Positions 47,475-58,938 of a stretch of 64,000 nt of DNA are shown here, one piece after another. A program made the translations under genes and the position numbers. The notes under the pieces are model-generated. The model was not told the origin of the DNA. It searched no databases and worked only from the letters and a program-made list of their open reading frames with translations. Within the stretch, counting starts at the first letter, position 1, and the number at the start of each line of letters is the position of its first letter. Location of the stretch: assembly GCA_964058845.1 (NCBI GenBank), contig CAXKVR010000130.1:46286-110285 (forward strand). The letters are read 5' to 3'. Source of the stretch: Carex sylvatica (lineage: Eukaryota; Streptophyta; Magnoliopsida; Poales; Cyperaceae).

Positions 47475-48530
47475 CTATGTGCCAGTTCTAAGTATCCGAC
47501 CTATCCCCTTCTCCTGAAAGACCATCTTCGGAATATCAAAGGTTATGATGCATTTCTGCTCACGAATAATAGCACTAATGGACACCAGGTTTACGGGAAA
47601 GGAAGAAGCATGCAACACATTGGTCAGAGTCACTGAATCGGTACATCTCACAGTGCCCTTACCAACCACGGGCTGGGCCGTACCATCGGCTATCTGAACG
47701 CTATCTGAGACTGCTAGGTGAGTATAGGAAGAAAACTTCCTAGCAGCACCAGTCACATGATGAGTTGCACCAAAGTCGACTATCCAATCTGGTGATCTAG
47801 TGGTGGGTATGGAGGCAAGAGCAAGTGTATCACAAACACCTGTGTCTGATTGAGTAAAACAAGCAAAGTTACCCCTGGATGAAGAGGGGGTAGATGTGTC
47901 ATCTACCACACTCTTCTCATTACCTGCTGCCCGGTAGTCTCCTCTTCCACCTCTCCTACCACCCCAACCACAACCACGGCCTCCAGACTGTCCCCTCTCA
48001 CCTGCATCTCGCTTCTTATGTGACTTAGGACAAGTCTGTTTCAGGTGACCTACCTCACCGCATATGTAACACCGTCGAGGCGCACCTCTGAACCCTGTGT
48101 TATATGTGTGATCTGAGTTAGAGATCGCTAGTGCTGACTTCACCCCTGGAAGTCCTGCTGCCTTAGCCTGTAGCCTAATCCGGCTCTCCTCCTAAGTCAA
48201 GTACGTAGTTGGCCCTTCAAGTATCATGTCGATAGGTGGTAGCTCAATCTTCTGCACTTTCGACTTGTTCTCAACAGAAGCTTGGTACATGGCCAACGCT
48301 CGTCACACCATGACAGCCATCTCATCAGAGGTCAGCTTTGCGCAAGCCTTCGCAAACGCATTCCCAGGCTCCTCCTCTGACATTGATCCGACTCAGATCT
48401 ACGCTTCACGTAGCAATCTTAGTCTGAATCCCTCCTACTACTCTCTTAAACCCGATCTCACACTTTCAAGATCGAGATCTGCATCATCTCCCCCTTTCTT
48501 TCTCTTCCTCTTGACCTGATCTTGATTTAG
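47475..48530 (-). pseudogene. Copia-3 gag and protease (broken)
   Basis: A 222-codon frame (48143-47475) has a CCHC zinc knuckle (CYICGEVGHLKQTC), an Arg/Gly-rich linker and the copia protease region. The active-site motif reads DFGATHH, so the residue that is normally Ser or Thr after the catalytic Asp is Phe; this alone should disable the protease. The capsid N-terminal part lies upstream to about 48530 and is interrupted. Confidence 0.82.
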
Positions 48531-48854
48531 CGCATCAAGACTTCAACTCAAACCCGATCAAACCCTGATCGAGAACTTGATCCAAACCAGCTTCTCGGGT
48601 ATCATAGGGTGTAGGCCCCCCACGCTGGCCAAATCAAGCAACAAGAATCAACCTTACCTTGAGGCCGGCTGACCTAGAAAAGAGAAAGAAGAAAAACGAG
48701 TAGAGTTCGGCTGAAAAGAGAAGAGGAGGCTGCTGGTCCGAGCTAGATCAGATCAGGTGGCTGAAGCAGTACTGTAGCGCGTGATCACTGTAGCGGCCAC
48801 TATAGCAGAAAGGAGAAGAGAGAAATACGGCTAGGGTTTGGCTCTGATACCAAA

Positions 48855-49014
48855 TAGAATTGTGGTTCAAAAATGAATTGTGTTTTTTCTATTGCTCTCT
48901 TTGTGCCTATATAGGCTTTACATTTTACATATGGTATCAAATCTCTATAATCTTTTCTTACCAAAAGATGTCTATAGTTTATATAAATGCATAAACATAA
49001 CATAAATCTCAACA
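48855..49014 (-). repeat. 5' LTR of Copia-3
   Basis: Partner of 44168-44327. On the minus strand it is followed by TTTGGTATCAGAGCC, which contains the tRNA-Met primer site. Confidence 0.88.
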
Positions 49015-49890
49015 AAAAATCATGAAAATTGACCGACATGCAGTCTTTACATCGTAGAACAAGACTGTAAAGTTTCATACAAAATCTCGAAACAGATCGT
49101 GAGATATCATCTCTCAAAAATTGCCCAAACTGCTGAAGGAGTGCTTCTGAGCTCAACTTTGCCCCTCTGATTAACATAGCAAAACATCTTCAAAAATCAT
49201 GAAAATTGACTGACATGTAGTCTTGACATCGTAAAACAAGATTGTGAAGTTTCATATACAAAATCTCGAAACAGATCGTGAGATATCATCTTTCAAAAAT
49301 TGCCTCAACTGCTGAAGTAGTGCTTTTGAGCCCAACTTTGCACCTCTGGTTAACATAATAAAACATATTCAAAAATTATGAAAATTGACCGACATGCAGT
49401 CTTGACATCGTAGAACAAGACTGTGAAATTTCATACAAAATCTCAAAACATTCTAATTTTTTAGAGATGATATCTCGCGATCTGTTTTGAAATTTTGTAT
49501 GAAACTTCACAGTCTTATTCTACGATGTTAAGACTGGATGTCGGTCAATTTTCATGATTTTTGAAGATGTTTTGCTATGTTAACCAGAGGTGCAAAGTTG
49601 GGCTCAGAAGCACTCCTTCAGTAGTTGGGGCAATTTTTGAGAGATGATATCTCGTGATCTGTTTCGAGATTTTGTATATGAAACTTCACAGTCTTGTTCT
49701 ACAATGTCAAGACTGCATGTCAGTCAATTTTCATGATTTTTGAAGATGTTTTGCTATGTTAATCAGAGGGACAAAGTTGAGCTCAGAAGCACTCCTTCAG
49801 CAGTTTGGGCAATCATTTGAGAGATGATATCTCGCGATCTGTTTTGAGAGATTTTGAAGATGGTTTGCTATGTTACCAGAGGTGCAAAGA
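49015..49890. repeat. Tandem repeat, ~178-bp unit, right part with orientation switch
   Basis: From 49015 the unit broken by Copia-3 resumes and further direct units start at about 49141 and 49320. At about 49450-49460 the orientation reverses: GAGATGATATCTCGCGATCT begins inverted units containing AAACTTCACAGTCTT, GAAGATGTTTTGCTATG and CAGAAGCACTCCTTCAG, repeated at about 49606 and 49786. The last unit decays by 49890. Confidence 0.85.
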
Positions 49891-51727
49891 TGCAAACTAA
49901 TTTAAATAATTCAAACAAACTGAACAACATAATCTAAAAAAAATAATAATAATAAAATTCTCGGGCCGCGGATTTTTTCTGCGGAGCAGAATAAAAAATC
50001 CCGTGCCGCGGTTTTTTTCCGCGGATTGGGTATTTTTAAAAATTCTCTCAAACTTTAGTTATTTTTAATAAAATATTTATAAAATTGGGTATTTTAAAAA
50101 AACTCGGTATAAAATTCATTATATTTTTTGGCTCGTTAAAAAAGAACAAACAATATGCTGAATAAATTTTAATGTAACAAAGAATGAACAAACAAAATTT
50201 ATAAAACAGCGATTAGCATGCTTCTTTTTGAAAAAGAAAAGCAGAAATCCATGTGTTTCCCTGACAAATTTTGTAGTTACATACTTTTCCTCTAAAATTC
50301 ATTTTATCATATTTATCTTTCTAAATTTTAAAAATTCATAAATTTATCAATGTATTGTCTTTTTATTAAAACTCAATTTAAATTTATAAAATTCTCATTT
50401 ATTCTTTATTTAAAAATAAAAAATATAGTTTCTATAAGAAAAATATTCAATTTTCTCATTGGTCAGTTTTTGTGACAAATAGTTTATTTCTCTACTTGTG
50501 ACACATACACAGTTAAATTTAGGCACACATATGTGTGTGTCACATATTAAAAAAAATTTCTCACAATTGATCAATTAAAAGACATAATATTTCTCTTAAA
50601 CATTCTATATATTTATTATTTAAGAAACAATAAAATTGTTATTTTATAAACATCATACCAGGTTTAATAAAATAATAATAAATTGGATACATTTGCGAGT
50701 ATATGAAATTTAAAAGAGTAAATATGATACAATGAATTTCAGAGGAGAATATACGCAATTTTAAAACTTTTGAAGAGTACACATGCAATTTCCTCAAAAG
50801 AAATATATATAAAATTAAAAAGTTATTTGATTCTATTACCGAGTCATACATCAGATCGAAAAGAATCAGGTACTAGTCTACCAGATCCCACATTTATGGT
50901 AGCTTTTTTTCAACCAAGATGACAAATAGTCAACAATTTGAATCAAAAAAAAATATAGTCAACAAAAGCAGCATCTCACCAAGTGATCCAACCACTTGTG
51001 TTAATTCAGAATAGTCTTCTTCCGAAATTTTTAAAAATATCATAATTCAAAAAAAAAAAAAACTAAATAACTATGAAATCCTGAAAATTCGAAAAATACC
51101 CTAGCTGCATCTCCTAAATGCGGCCCCTCTTTTTTATTTTTTATTTTTATTTTTTTCTTCTCTCTGTATTGCGGCTGCGTTTTCAAATGGTCAAATATTG
51201 TGGTTGCGTTTTGATTTGAATTGAACTGCCGAAGAAAAAGGAACAAAAAAGAGTAATGGTCCACATCTCTTAGATGCGGCCTTCAGAAAATGGATCTGCA
51301 TCGGCCCTTTCTATGTTTATATACTGATTACTGTTGATATTCTAAGTGAATTTTAAACATGTATCTAGTATGTACAAACCACTGTTCAAAATTAATTACA
51401 CTTCTCGTAATTGTGTTTTATCGATGATTATATACATAAATTTTATTCACTGCATTGTGTAGGAAAGACAGTGCTGAAAGTGAACTCTAATAAAAAAAAT
51501 TAAAAAGTCTTAAGTGGGTGGTTATAACATATGATTTCGAATAGTTAATTCCTTGTTGACGAGGAAAGCGATTCATTTGTTGATGCCTCGATGGGTTCCA
51601 CGATGTGAATAAAAAAAACACAAGCTATGTTATAGGGGAATTAGAAAAAGAAAACAAAAAGGAGAGAACTAATTATAGTTGGTAGGAGAAAGCAAAGTTT
51701 TAAGTTTCATAATGAAAAATGTGTTGG
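49891..51727. other. Intergenic, no gene seen
   Basis: AT-rich. A short GC-rich pair of GCCGCGG motifs at 49964-50033 and GCTGCATCTCC / TGCGGCC patches at 51100-51305 stand out, but no coding frame or element was recognised. Confidence 0.45.
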
Positions 51728-51972
51728 AAACTTAGGTTGCGTTTGAGTGATACAGAAATAGCATTAACTTAAGAATAACTACTATTTTTTGCGAGCTATT
51801 CTCAACACAATATGTTTAGGTGAAAAAAAAATGTTATTCTCAACAAAAGAATAGATCGAGTTAGCTGCTATTTCACTATTTTTATGAAATGTTGAGTTAG
51901 CAGCTCTTTTGAATTTAGAAATAGCTACTATTTCGAGCTATTCCTTAATTCATCCAAACACATTCTTAAAGA
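51728..51972. mobile_element. Small MITE (about 245 bp)
   Basis: TTGCGTTTGAGTGA at the left and TCATCCAAACACATTC at the right are imperfect inverted ends, with AATAGC / GCTATT motifs pairing inside (AGAAATAGC near 51746, GAGCTATTCC near 51934). Resembles Harbinger-type termini. Target duplication not resolved. Confidence 0.5.
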
Positions 51973-53765
51973 GTCTGGTCCTCATTTTATTTTTGTATCC
52001 CTCCTCTGAAGTTGATTTGTTCATCAAACTATTTAATATTTACGAGAAAACTTTCATCATAATTTTAAACTTGCAAATTGCAATCTCCTTTTATCACTAA
52101 ATGAAATGTTGGTTTCAAGTCTCGACCTGTAATTTTTTTTCTATTTTTTTTTTGGTTTCATGAACATATTGTGAGATGCTGATGTAAGACGAAGCACAAG
52201 CTACCAAATCAGTCTGGAATATTTTCTTTTCTAAACCAATATTAGTTTTCCTTTCTATACCAGTACCAATTTTTTTATTTCACGTACGTAATGAACTTTA
52301 TTTATGTATTTATGTCTACAGACCTTTCTAAACGGAAAAAAAAAAAAAAAATCAACAAGAAGTTTCAGAATGTAACAAAATCGGAGCAGAGACTGGAGAT
52401 CATAGAGAAAATACATATACATCTTTGATCCAAATTTCTCACCACTCGCGAGAACCAACTCATGTAACCAATCAAAATTAATATAAATGAGGACTTGACC
52501 TTCGTTGTTGACGACAGTATGTCCCAAACTTTGTTTCTCGTGTACAAGTTTTGTTTGATTTAATGAGATAGTGAACAATAAGAAGAGGACGAATAGATTG
52601 CTCTGCTACCACTGGATTCAATCTCGACTCCTCTAGTGACGGATCTCGAACACAGTTTAGTGGAATTAGAAATAAAGGGTGGTAAGTAGCAAAAGCGAGA
52701 ATAAAATCTCTCTCAGAAAATCATATTGATATCAAAAGTTAACTCCTTCAAAAAATGACATGTCATCTCTTTTATAATACAATTCCATCATAATAAATAA
52801 CTTAGAAAAAACTAAAAAGTCCAACTTAGAAACTAACAACACATAATGATTCATTCTTGAAAACTTTATCGTAATTAAAACAACATAGACAAAAATAGTA
52901 ACATATTTAAGTTTCATAGAAAATATAACATAATTTAATTATGCAATTAATCATCATAGGAAATGATGAACTAGTGTGACACCCTTCTTGAGACTTGTGA
53001 CTAGCTATTCAAGAGGATTGAAGAACAATTAATTCGTACTGAGTCTGAATTCGAGTTCTAATATGGATTTTAGTTCAAACCGGAATTCTAGTTTTCGTCA
53101 ATTGTTCTTAAAAAGAAAAACATTTTTTTTGCGAAATATTTTTATTTTATCATGTTTTTCTCATAAAAAATTATATCTTATTCTGGAAATTTGTGTTCCA
53201 TTCTATTCTATTTCCTGACACCACCTGATTGTCGACAGAGTTTTCCCTATTAAGAATAATACTATGAATAATATTTTTTTTGTGCTGAGATAAAATATTA
53301 TTAATTTTAATAAAAATACTATTAACAACAGCATTTTTATTATATTTTCTTGAATAATTTCGTTAAAACACTACTAATAAAATATTGGGGGAGAGTGGGA
53401 GACTTGGAGTCAAGTCAGCCTATTTTATTTTATTTTTTTATTTTTTTACTTTCGAGGTTGGTTTGTACTTTTCACAGTCATGCTCAACAAAATTCCGATT
53501 CAGACAAAGAAGCACGACTTCCACTGATAACCTAGTCAGCAAAAGCTTGATGGAAGCATTGAATCGGATTCTTTATATTACAACCTTCAAAAAAAAGATT
53601 CTTTATATTACAATATCTGTGTTAATATGTAGCATCGATCTGATTCCATAATCTAGCATTCTAGCTATCTTATACGCCGTATGATCCGGGAAGGTTTGAA
53701 TTTTGGTGTAGCAAAGAATTGGGATCTGTTTATGTAATAATGTGGTAGTTAGTAATTACTACTTA
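51973..53765. other. Intergenic, no gene seen
   Basis: AT-rich with short random frames on both strands; none resembles a known protein. No structural feature was supported. Confidence 0.45.
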
Positions 53766-53774
53766 GTACATGTG

Positions 53775-54162
53775 AAGTTTGGCTAGTATAATATCAGTGT
53801 TATTTCAATTTATATAACATAAATTTTAAAACTTATTAAATTGACTTTAAACGATGAATTCAAACCGTTCAAACCAATTTACATTATGTGTGATGCGTTT
53901 ACATACAAAATTTTTATATTTTCGAGTTATTTTAGTATCAAATCAAGCGGTAAAAATATTGAAAAATTAACTTAAAAACTCATATATTTGACCGCTTGAC
54001 CTAATACTAAATAAATTCGAAAAGTTATAAATTTTGCTTGTAAACACACAACTAATGAAATAGATCGGTTTGAACTGTTTGAATTTACCGTTTGAAGTCG
54101 ATTTGATATGTTTTAGAATTTGTATTATATAGGTTGACACTAATATTATACTAGTCAAACTC
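53775..54162. mobile_element. Mutator-like MITE (388 bp)
   Basis: Left end AAGTTTGGCTAGTATAATAT and the complement of the right end GAGTTTGACTAGTATAATAT are inverted repeats. An exact 9-bp target duplication GTACATGTG flanks it (53766-53774 and 54163-54171). Long arms fold back through a GTTCAAACC core. Related members are at 32255-32595 and 35721-37822. Confidence 0.82.
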
Positions 54163-54171
54163 GTACATGTG

Positions 54172-55714
54172 ACATCAATCCATACGATATGAGACTCTTT
54201 GAAATATATACCTATTGTGTTTGGGTCGTATTACTGTAAAAATCGTATCACTAACTCGATGAGGTCATAGCATTATAAATCAAGTAATTTAACCAAAAAA
54301 AAAACCATACAATATTAATCTTAGTGGGGTCAATTCACATTTATATTTTTGCTATAAAAATGTGGTTCATAAGTAAAAACTCATAAATTTCGTGAATTAA
54401 AGTTTAATATCAATATTTACCGTGTTAAATAGATAAACGAAGTTAATATAATCTTTCTAAATAAATGATTCATACTAAAGGAACACTTTCACTATTCAGC
54501 TGCCAACGATAGTACTTACAGAAAGCCATAGGAACATAGTGCTAACAACATATGAAGATCGATCTTCATTTTTTTTTTTGAATTTTTTGTTTTTATACGT
54601 AATTTTCTATATGGTAAAAGATAAAATATTATGGACGTAATTCATAATTTTTTAATTTTCTATATAATTGATCTACATTCAAATTTGACATCTATAGTTT
54701 AAATATATGACTCCGTCTTGAAGAGTTACTTGATTTATTTTTATTTATTTATGTGAGCTCATAGCTCTTGACTACCCTCTATTTTGAAACCCCAAACTCC
54801 AATTCAGCATTCCCATTAATTTGAACTTAAGTGTCATTAAAAAAGAAATAATATCACTATTATTTATTCAAGAACTCGGCAGTAACACTCTAGATTTACT
54901 AATAAAAATGAACCTCAATTAAAAAAAGCTAGGCATAGACAAAAAAATTCGACAGTTAAGTTTTTATTTTGAATTGACTTAACACGAACATAATTTATTC
55001 TCGTACAGTATGGCCTTGATACGGTACAAGTTACAATCAAAGAAATTTTAGTGATCACAAATCTATAACCCAGTTTGTGATACATACAAGTCTTTAAATA
55101 TTAACCACAAATTACCAACTCGCCCAATTATTTCAAGATTTAATTGTCATTAAATCCGATTTAATTGTCATTAAATCCCATTGAATATATTCTCTGTTCT
55201 CTTTGTTTCACACCATTTGTGTGGTACCCAATGTCTATCTAGATGGATAGATAATTTCTGATACAAGTTGACCTAGAAAATGAGAGTTTACTTTTCTATT
55301 TTAAACTTAAAGATTTCATTAGAACCACTAATAAGTTTGATTTCGTGGCAACAAAATAGAAAAGTTGTGTTCCTAAATCAACATCATCCTCTAAGAGATG
55401 TAGAACTCGTGAATGAAAATCAAAAGAGTAACCCCCCACCCACACCACCACTTTGTAAATTACCACTTGTATATTGGACGTACTCAAAATTTATTTTGAA
55501 TCAGAGATAGGTACAAATTTTTTAAAGATACAACAAGCAAATTGCAAATTACACATATTATAAATCAAACGAACTTGTACTATTATAAATGGAGACATTA
55601 CCATAACTCAATATTAAACTTGTTTATATTCCACTGGTGGGCATTTCTCCTGACCAAATTATAAAAGAGAAGGGATTCAATTATATTATTTTATAGTAAT
55701 ACATCTTAACACTA
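54172..55714. other. Intergenic, no gene seen
   Basis: AT-rich spacer. A GATTTAATTGTCATTAAATCC direct repeat pair lies at 55138-55180. No supported coding frame. Confidence 0.45.
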
Positions 55715-55999
55715 TATGTTTAGAAGTTATTTTTACAATTTTAAAGTTCAAATAGTTGATCCGAACCGTTCAACATGATCTCCATATTAAAATGTGCTTT
55801 GAGACCATATTTTACATATTTTGGAAATTTTTTTAGTATTTATTTTGATGTGTACAAAATTGTTGTTTTCAGACAATTTTGAGCTTCTGAAAATAATAAT
55901 TTTCAAAAATTCTAAATAAATAATAAATAATTTATTTTAAATTATAAAATTTGGTCTACGAGAACTTTTTATTATAAAGATTGATAGAATCATGGATCT

Positions 56000-56583
56000 A
56001 AAGTCCTTATAAAACTAATCTTGGGTCACAAATGATAACTTGGGTTGAAAACTACTTTAATGAAATTAACCCAAAGATAAACAAAAAGCCCAAGATATGG
56101 TAACATATGTGGCTTAGTCACACGGCCCAACCCGAGATGGGGGCATTCCGATCCAAGGCCCGACCCAGAGTCAGCTTAGAATCACCTCCATTAGCTGTCC
56201 GTACATGGCGGGTGCGACTTTGTCACCGCCCTCTATGCGGACGTCACCGCTCACTATGCAGACCCCGCATTTCGTATATGCGGGTGTCACCGCATTCCAC
56301 GAAAGCCTGATCGTTCCTATGTGATCCCCTCTGACAGTTCTGATAACGCGAAATGTTAGAACTGGAGGAGGCTGTTTAAGGTGAACAGTTCCATTGAATC
56401 GGAGCTGACACTTTTACTACTCGAGACACGGCATAGGGTAGAGTTATAATGTCTCACAATTACCATCGAGTCCTTGACCTCGACTTGATCATCTTGGACC
56501 ATCTCTTCTGGACGGGCCGCCACACACACACATACACATCCAGTCATATAATCCATTACGGACATCATGTCATACCTCGACAT
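56000..56583. other. GC-richer segment of unknown origin
   Basis: Markedly more GC-rich than its surroundings, with TCACCGC repeated four times (56222-56300), a GCCCAACCC start and a short CACACA run. The open frames at 56107-56310 and 56356-56583 resemble nothing I recognise. It could be a fragment of a gypsy-type LTR or captured gene sequence; no termini were found. Confidence 0.35.
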
Positions 56584-57050
56584 TAGAGGTGTAAACGGTC
56601 GGATATGGATCGGATAGTGGTCTTACCGTATCCGTATCCATTATAATTTTTCAGATACGGATAGTCTCGAATACAGATACGGATCGAATATTAAATGTTA
56701 CGGATACAAATCAAATATCGGACGGATACAGATATTTTTCATAATTAGCTTGTTAGTTACAAAACATCTATTATATTATTAAAATATTACTCACTAATTA
56801 TGTCATAGTGTTATATTGTTCATCAAAATATATATCTATATGCAATTTAATAAATCAATATAAGAAGATATATCACATTTGTTGTGGTTGAAAAGTGTAA
56901 ACGGTCGGATAGGGATAGTTAAAAGTCTTACCGTATCCGTATCTGTTATAATTTTTCGGATACAATACAGATAGTCCCGGATACGAATACGGATCGGATA
57001 ATTTAAGTGCTTTTTTGGATTTGGATTCGGACGAAATCAGATATTATCCG
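56584..57050. mobile_element. hAT-like element with CGGATA repeats, partly duplicated
   Basis: Starts TAGAGGTGTAAACGGTCGG and contains CGGATACGG / ATCCGTATCC type repeats like the element at 38967. The terminus-like sequence recurs at about 56896 (AGTGTAAACGGTCGGATA), so the copy is internally duplicated or two copies abut. No right terminus or target duplication was found. Confidence 0.5.
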
Positions 57051-57129
57051 TATCAGAAATCATATTGAACAGTTCGAATTGACTGTTTGCATTTTAAAAT
57101 TGCAAAAAGAACTTATAAACATATAATCA

Positions 57130-57655
57130 AGCTTCTAAATAGCTAGCTATAGCGGTTTTGGACCTAAAAAGCTAAGCTACGGGGTAAAACTGCACTAATC
57201 AAGCTACGGCCACTATAGCGGTAATAGCAGTCCGCTATGCTACATGGGGTTATGATTTTACAATTTTAATGGGTCTTAATGTCCAGATTGGCTTTTTTTA
57301 CTTTATCAAACTATATCAATACAATAGAACATGTGCGGGCTATACCACTATATCAATTAAATTTTGTATCATGCATTAATATATGGTAGTGATATATTTT
57401 GAATATAAAATATATCGATAGTTTTTGAATTAGGGATATTTTGAATGACAATTTGAACTTTGTATTAGTTCAATATGAATATTAGAACTTCTTAATTAAT
57501 TTGGTGCGACATTTTTACTATTATTAGAAATATAAAATATAATTTTTGAAATAAAAAAATATTATTTATAATAGCTTCGCTATTCGTTAAAACTTTTTTT
57601 TTTTTGATCTCTCCGCTATACTGCTATAAATGCTATTTAGAACTTTGCATATAAT
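57130..57655. mobile_element. MITE related to 34700-35312
   Basis: Left end GCTTCTAAATAGCTAGCTATAG and right end GCTATTTAGAACTTTGC are inverted. The body has many TATAGCGG and CCGCTAT motifs, as in the copy at 34700-35312. Non-coding. Confidence 0.55.
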
Positions 57656-58750
57656 GTAAAAATATGTCACCACCACCATAAAATGATGTAATTGAGTTCC
57701 TCGTTATAAAATTCACGGGTAAAATTTGGATTATTGTTTTCTGATTTCGCAAGAATGTTCCCAAAAGGCCGAAAATTAAAACCTGTTCGGCAGAAAAAAA
57801 AAATGATTAAAAGAGCTACTTCTTAACTTCCAAAAACCAAGCTTAACCTAAGCCCAAATATAACATTATTGGGCTAAATCAAATTTTATCTGGGCTGAAA
57901 ATACAAGTCCGTATTTATACCAAAGAGGCCCAATATATGTTAACATCACTTCTCTAACCTGTATTCAGTATTTAACATTTTATAAAAAAGTTATCTCAAA
58001 TTCTCTCTTCAAAACACAAGAAAGTTCACACATATTGTGGGATATAAAAAAGACATTGTGCAATACATCTAAACCTTAGAAATTATTTGACAAATTTGCG
58101 TGTATTATTTTCTATATACTTCTATTAGCTATCAAAATATTATCACAGTATTTTGTTTGCAGGTAATTGATGAGATACAAGTTAGACTGAAATGCGAGTT
58201 CTGTTTGTAAAATTTTATATCACAATAAAGCAAAAAACTTTTAAAAGCGAAGGCCCGACCGAATTCAAATTAGTTAAAGGGTGTCACCGGAAATTCATCA
58301 TACCAAATTAGTCTGACAACATTAACAATCGTCAATAGCTTAAAATTTTAAAATCCGATAAGTAAAAATATAACCTATAGTCTATACATCATATGAATGA
58401 AATTTATAAATTCCCATGCACATTTCGCCATTTATTAAATTATATGAACTCACAACCGTTCGTATTTAAAGACTTTTGATGAAACTTTATATGATTTTTA
58501 GATTTATATGAAAAATGATCATGATTAACCTATAAAGAAAACAATATGCTTTTAATTTTAATTTTTTATGGCATGATCTGAAAAATAAAATCGATCACAA
58601 TTAAACTAAAATAAATATAATATGCCTATATTTTTTATTTTTTAGAGTGATTTGAAAAAAAATATTATCTAAAATTTCAAACTAAAGTATTACCAAGAAA
58701 TTATAATTCTTATTTAAAACCTAAACGGTTCAAAATCTGGAATGATCAAG
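57656..58750. other. Intergenic upstream of CDC48C
   Basis: AT-rich. Several GGCCCA/TGGGCT motifs occur at 57850-57935 and may be part of a distal promoter. No coding frame was supported. Confidence 0.4.
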
Positions 58751-58760
58751 ATCCGAGAAC

Positions 58761-58766
58761 GGCCCA
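58761..58766 (+). promoter_or_regulatory. Site II-like element (GGCCCA)
   Basis: GGCCCA, complement of TGGGCC, 173 nt before the CDC48C start codon. Site II motifs bind TCP factors and accompany telo-boxes in plant ribosome-related promoters. Confidence 0.45.
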
Positions 58767-58870
58767 AATTCGAAACGACTAAAACACGAATCGATCTAAC
58801 CCGTAGATTCTCCTCTGGAGCGAGGCGCCCAATTTTACGATGAGACGGACCAAAAAGGAAAGGATTGGTA

Positions 58871-58879
58871 AAACCCTAA
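58871..58879 (+). promoter_or_regulatory. Telo-box (AAACCCTAA)
   Basis: AAACCCTAA lies 60 nt before the CDC48C start codon, the usual place for this motif in plant genes for ribosome production and growth. Confidence 0.6.
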
Positions 58880-58938
58880 ACAATAGTCAGTAGGGGACAG
58901 GCAAACAGAAATAAATCCTGAACCCACGCCAGAGAGAG

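Larger units (their letters stand above)
44166..49014 (-). mobile_element. Copia-3: young Ty1/copia retrotransposon in a tandem repeat
   Basis: About 4.85 kb on the minus strand, bounded by 160-bp LTRs (44168-44327 and 48855-49014) that differ at about four positions by eye, so the insertion is recent. An AAAAA target duplication fits, and the split repeat unit rejoins correctly across the element. On the minus strand a primer site TGGTATCAGAGC follows the 5' LTR and a purine tract TTGAGAGGGG precedes the 3' LTR. Short LTRs and total length resemble the Ale/Retrofit lineage. Several stops and frameshifts break gag-pol. Confidence 0.92.
55715..57122. mobile_element. MITE of the 16679 family, split by later insertions
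   Basis: The left arm (about 55720-55985) matches the arm of the MITE at 16679-17089: AAAGTTCAAATAGTTGATCC, CTCCATATTAAAATG, GAGACCATATTTTA. The matching outer right arm ATTGAACAGTTCGAATTGAC is displaced to 57060-57080. Between them lie about 1.07 kb of other sequence, including the hAT-like segment below. Confidence 0.55.

Noticed and set aside
51154..51310. TGCGGC-rich patch as a CpG island or promoter
   Set aside because: Only scattered GC patches in AT-rich DNA, with no adjacent coding frame.
52255..52578. 107-codon minus-strand frame
   Set aside because: No family resemblance, homopolymer-coded Phe run and no splice or promoter context.
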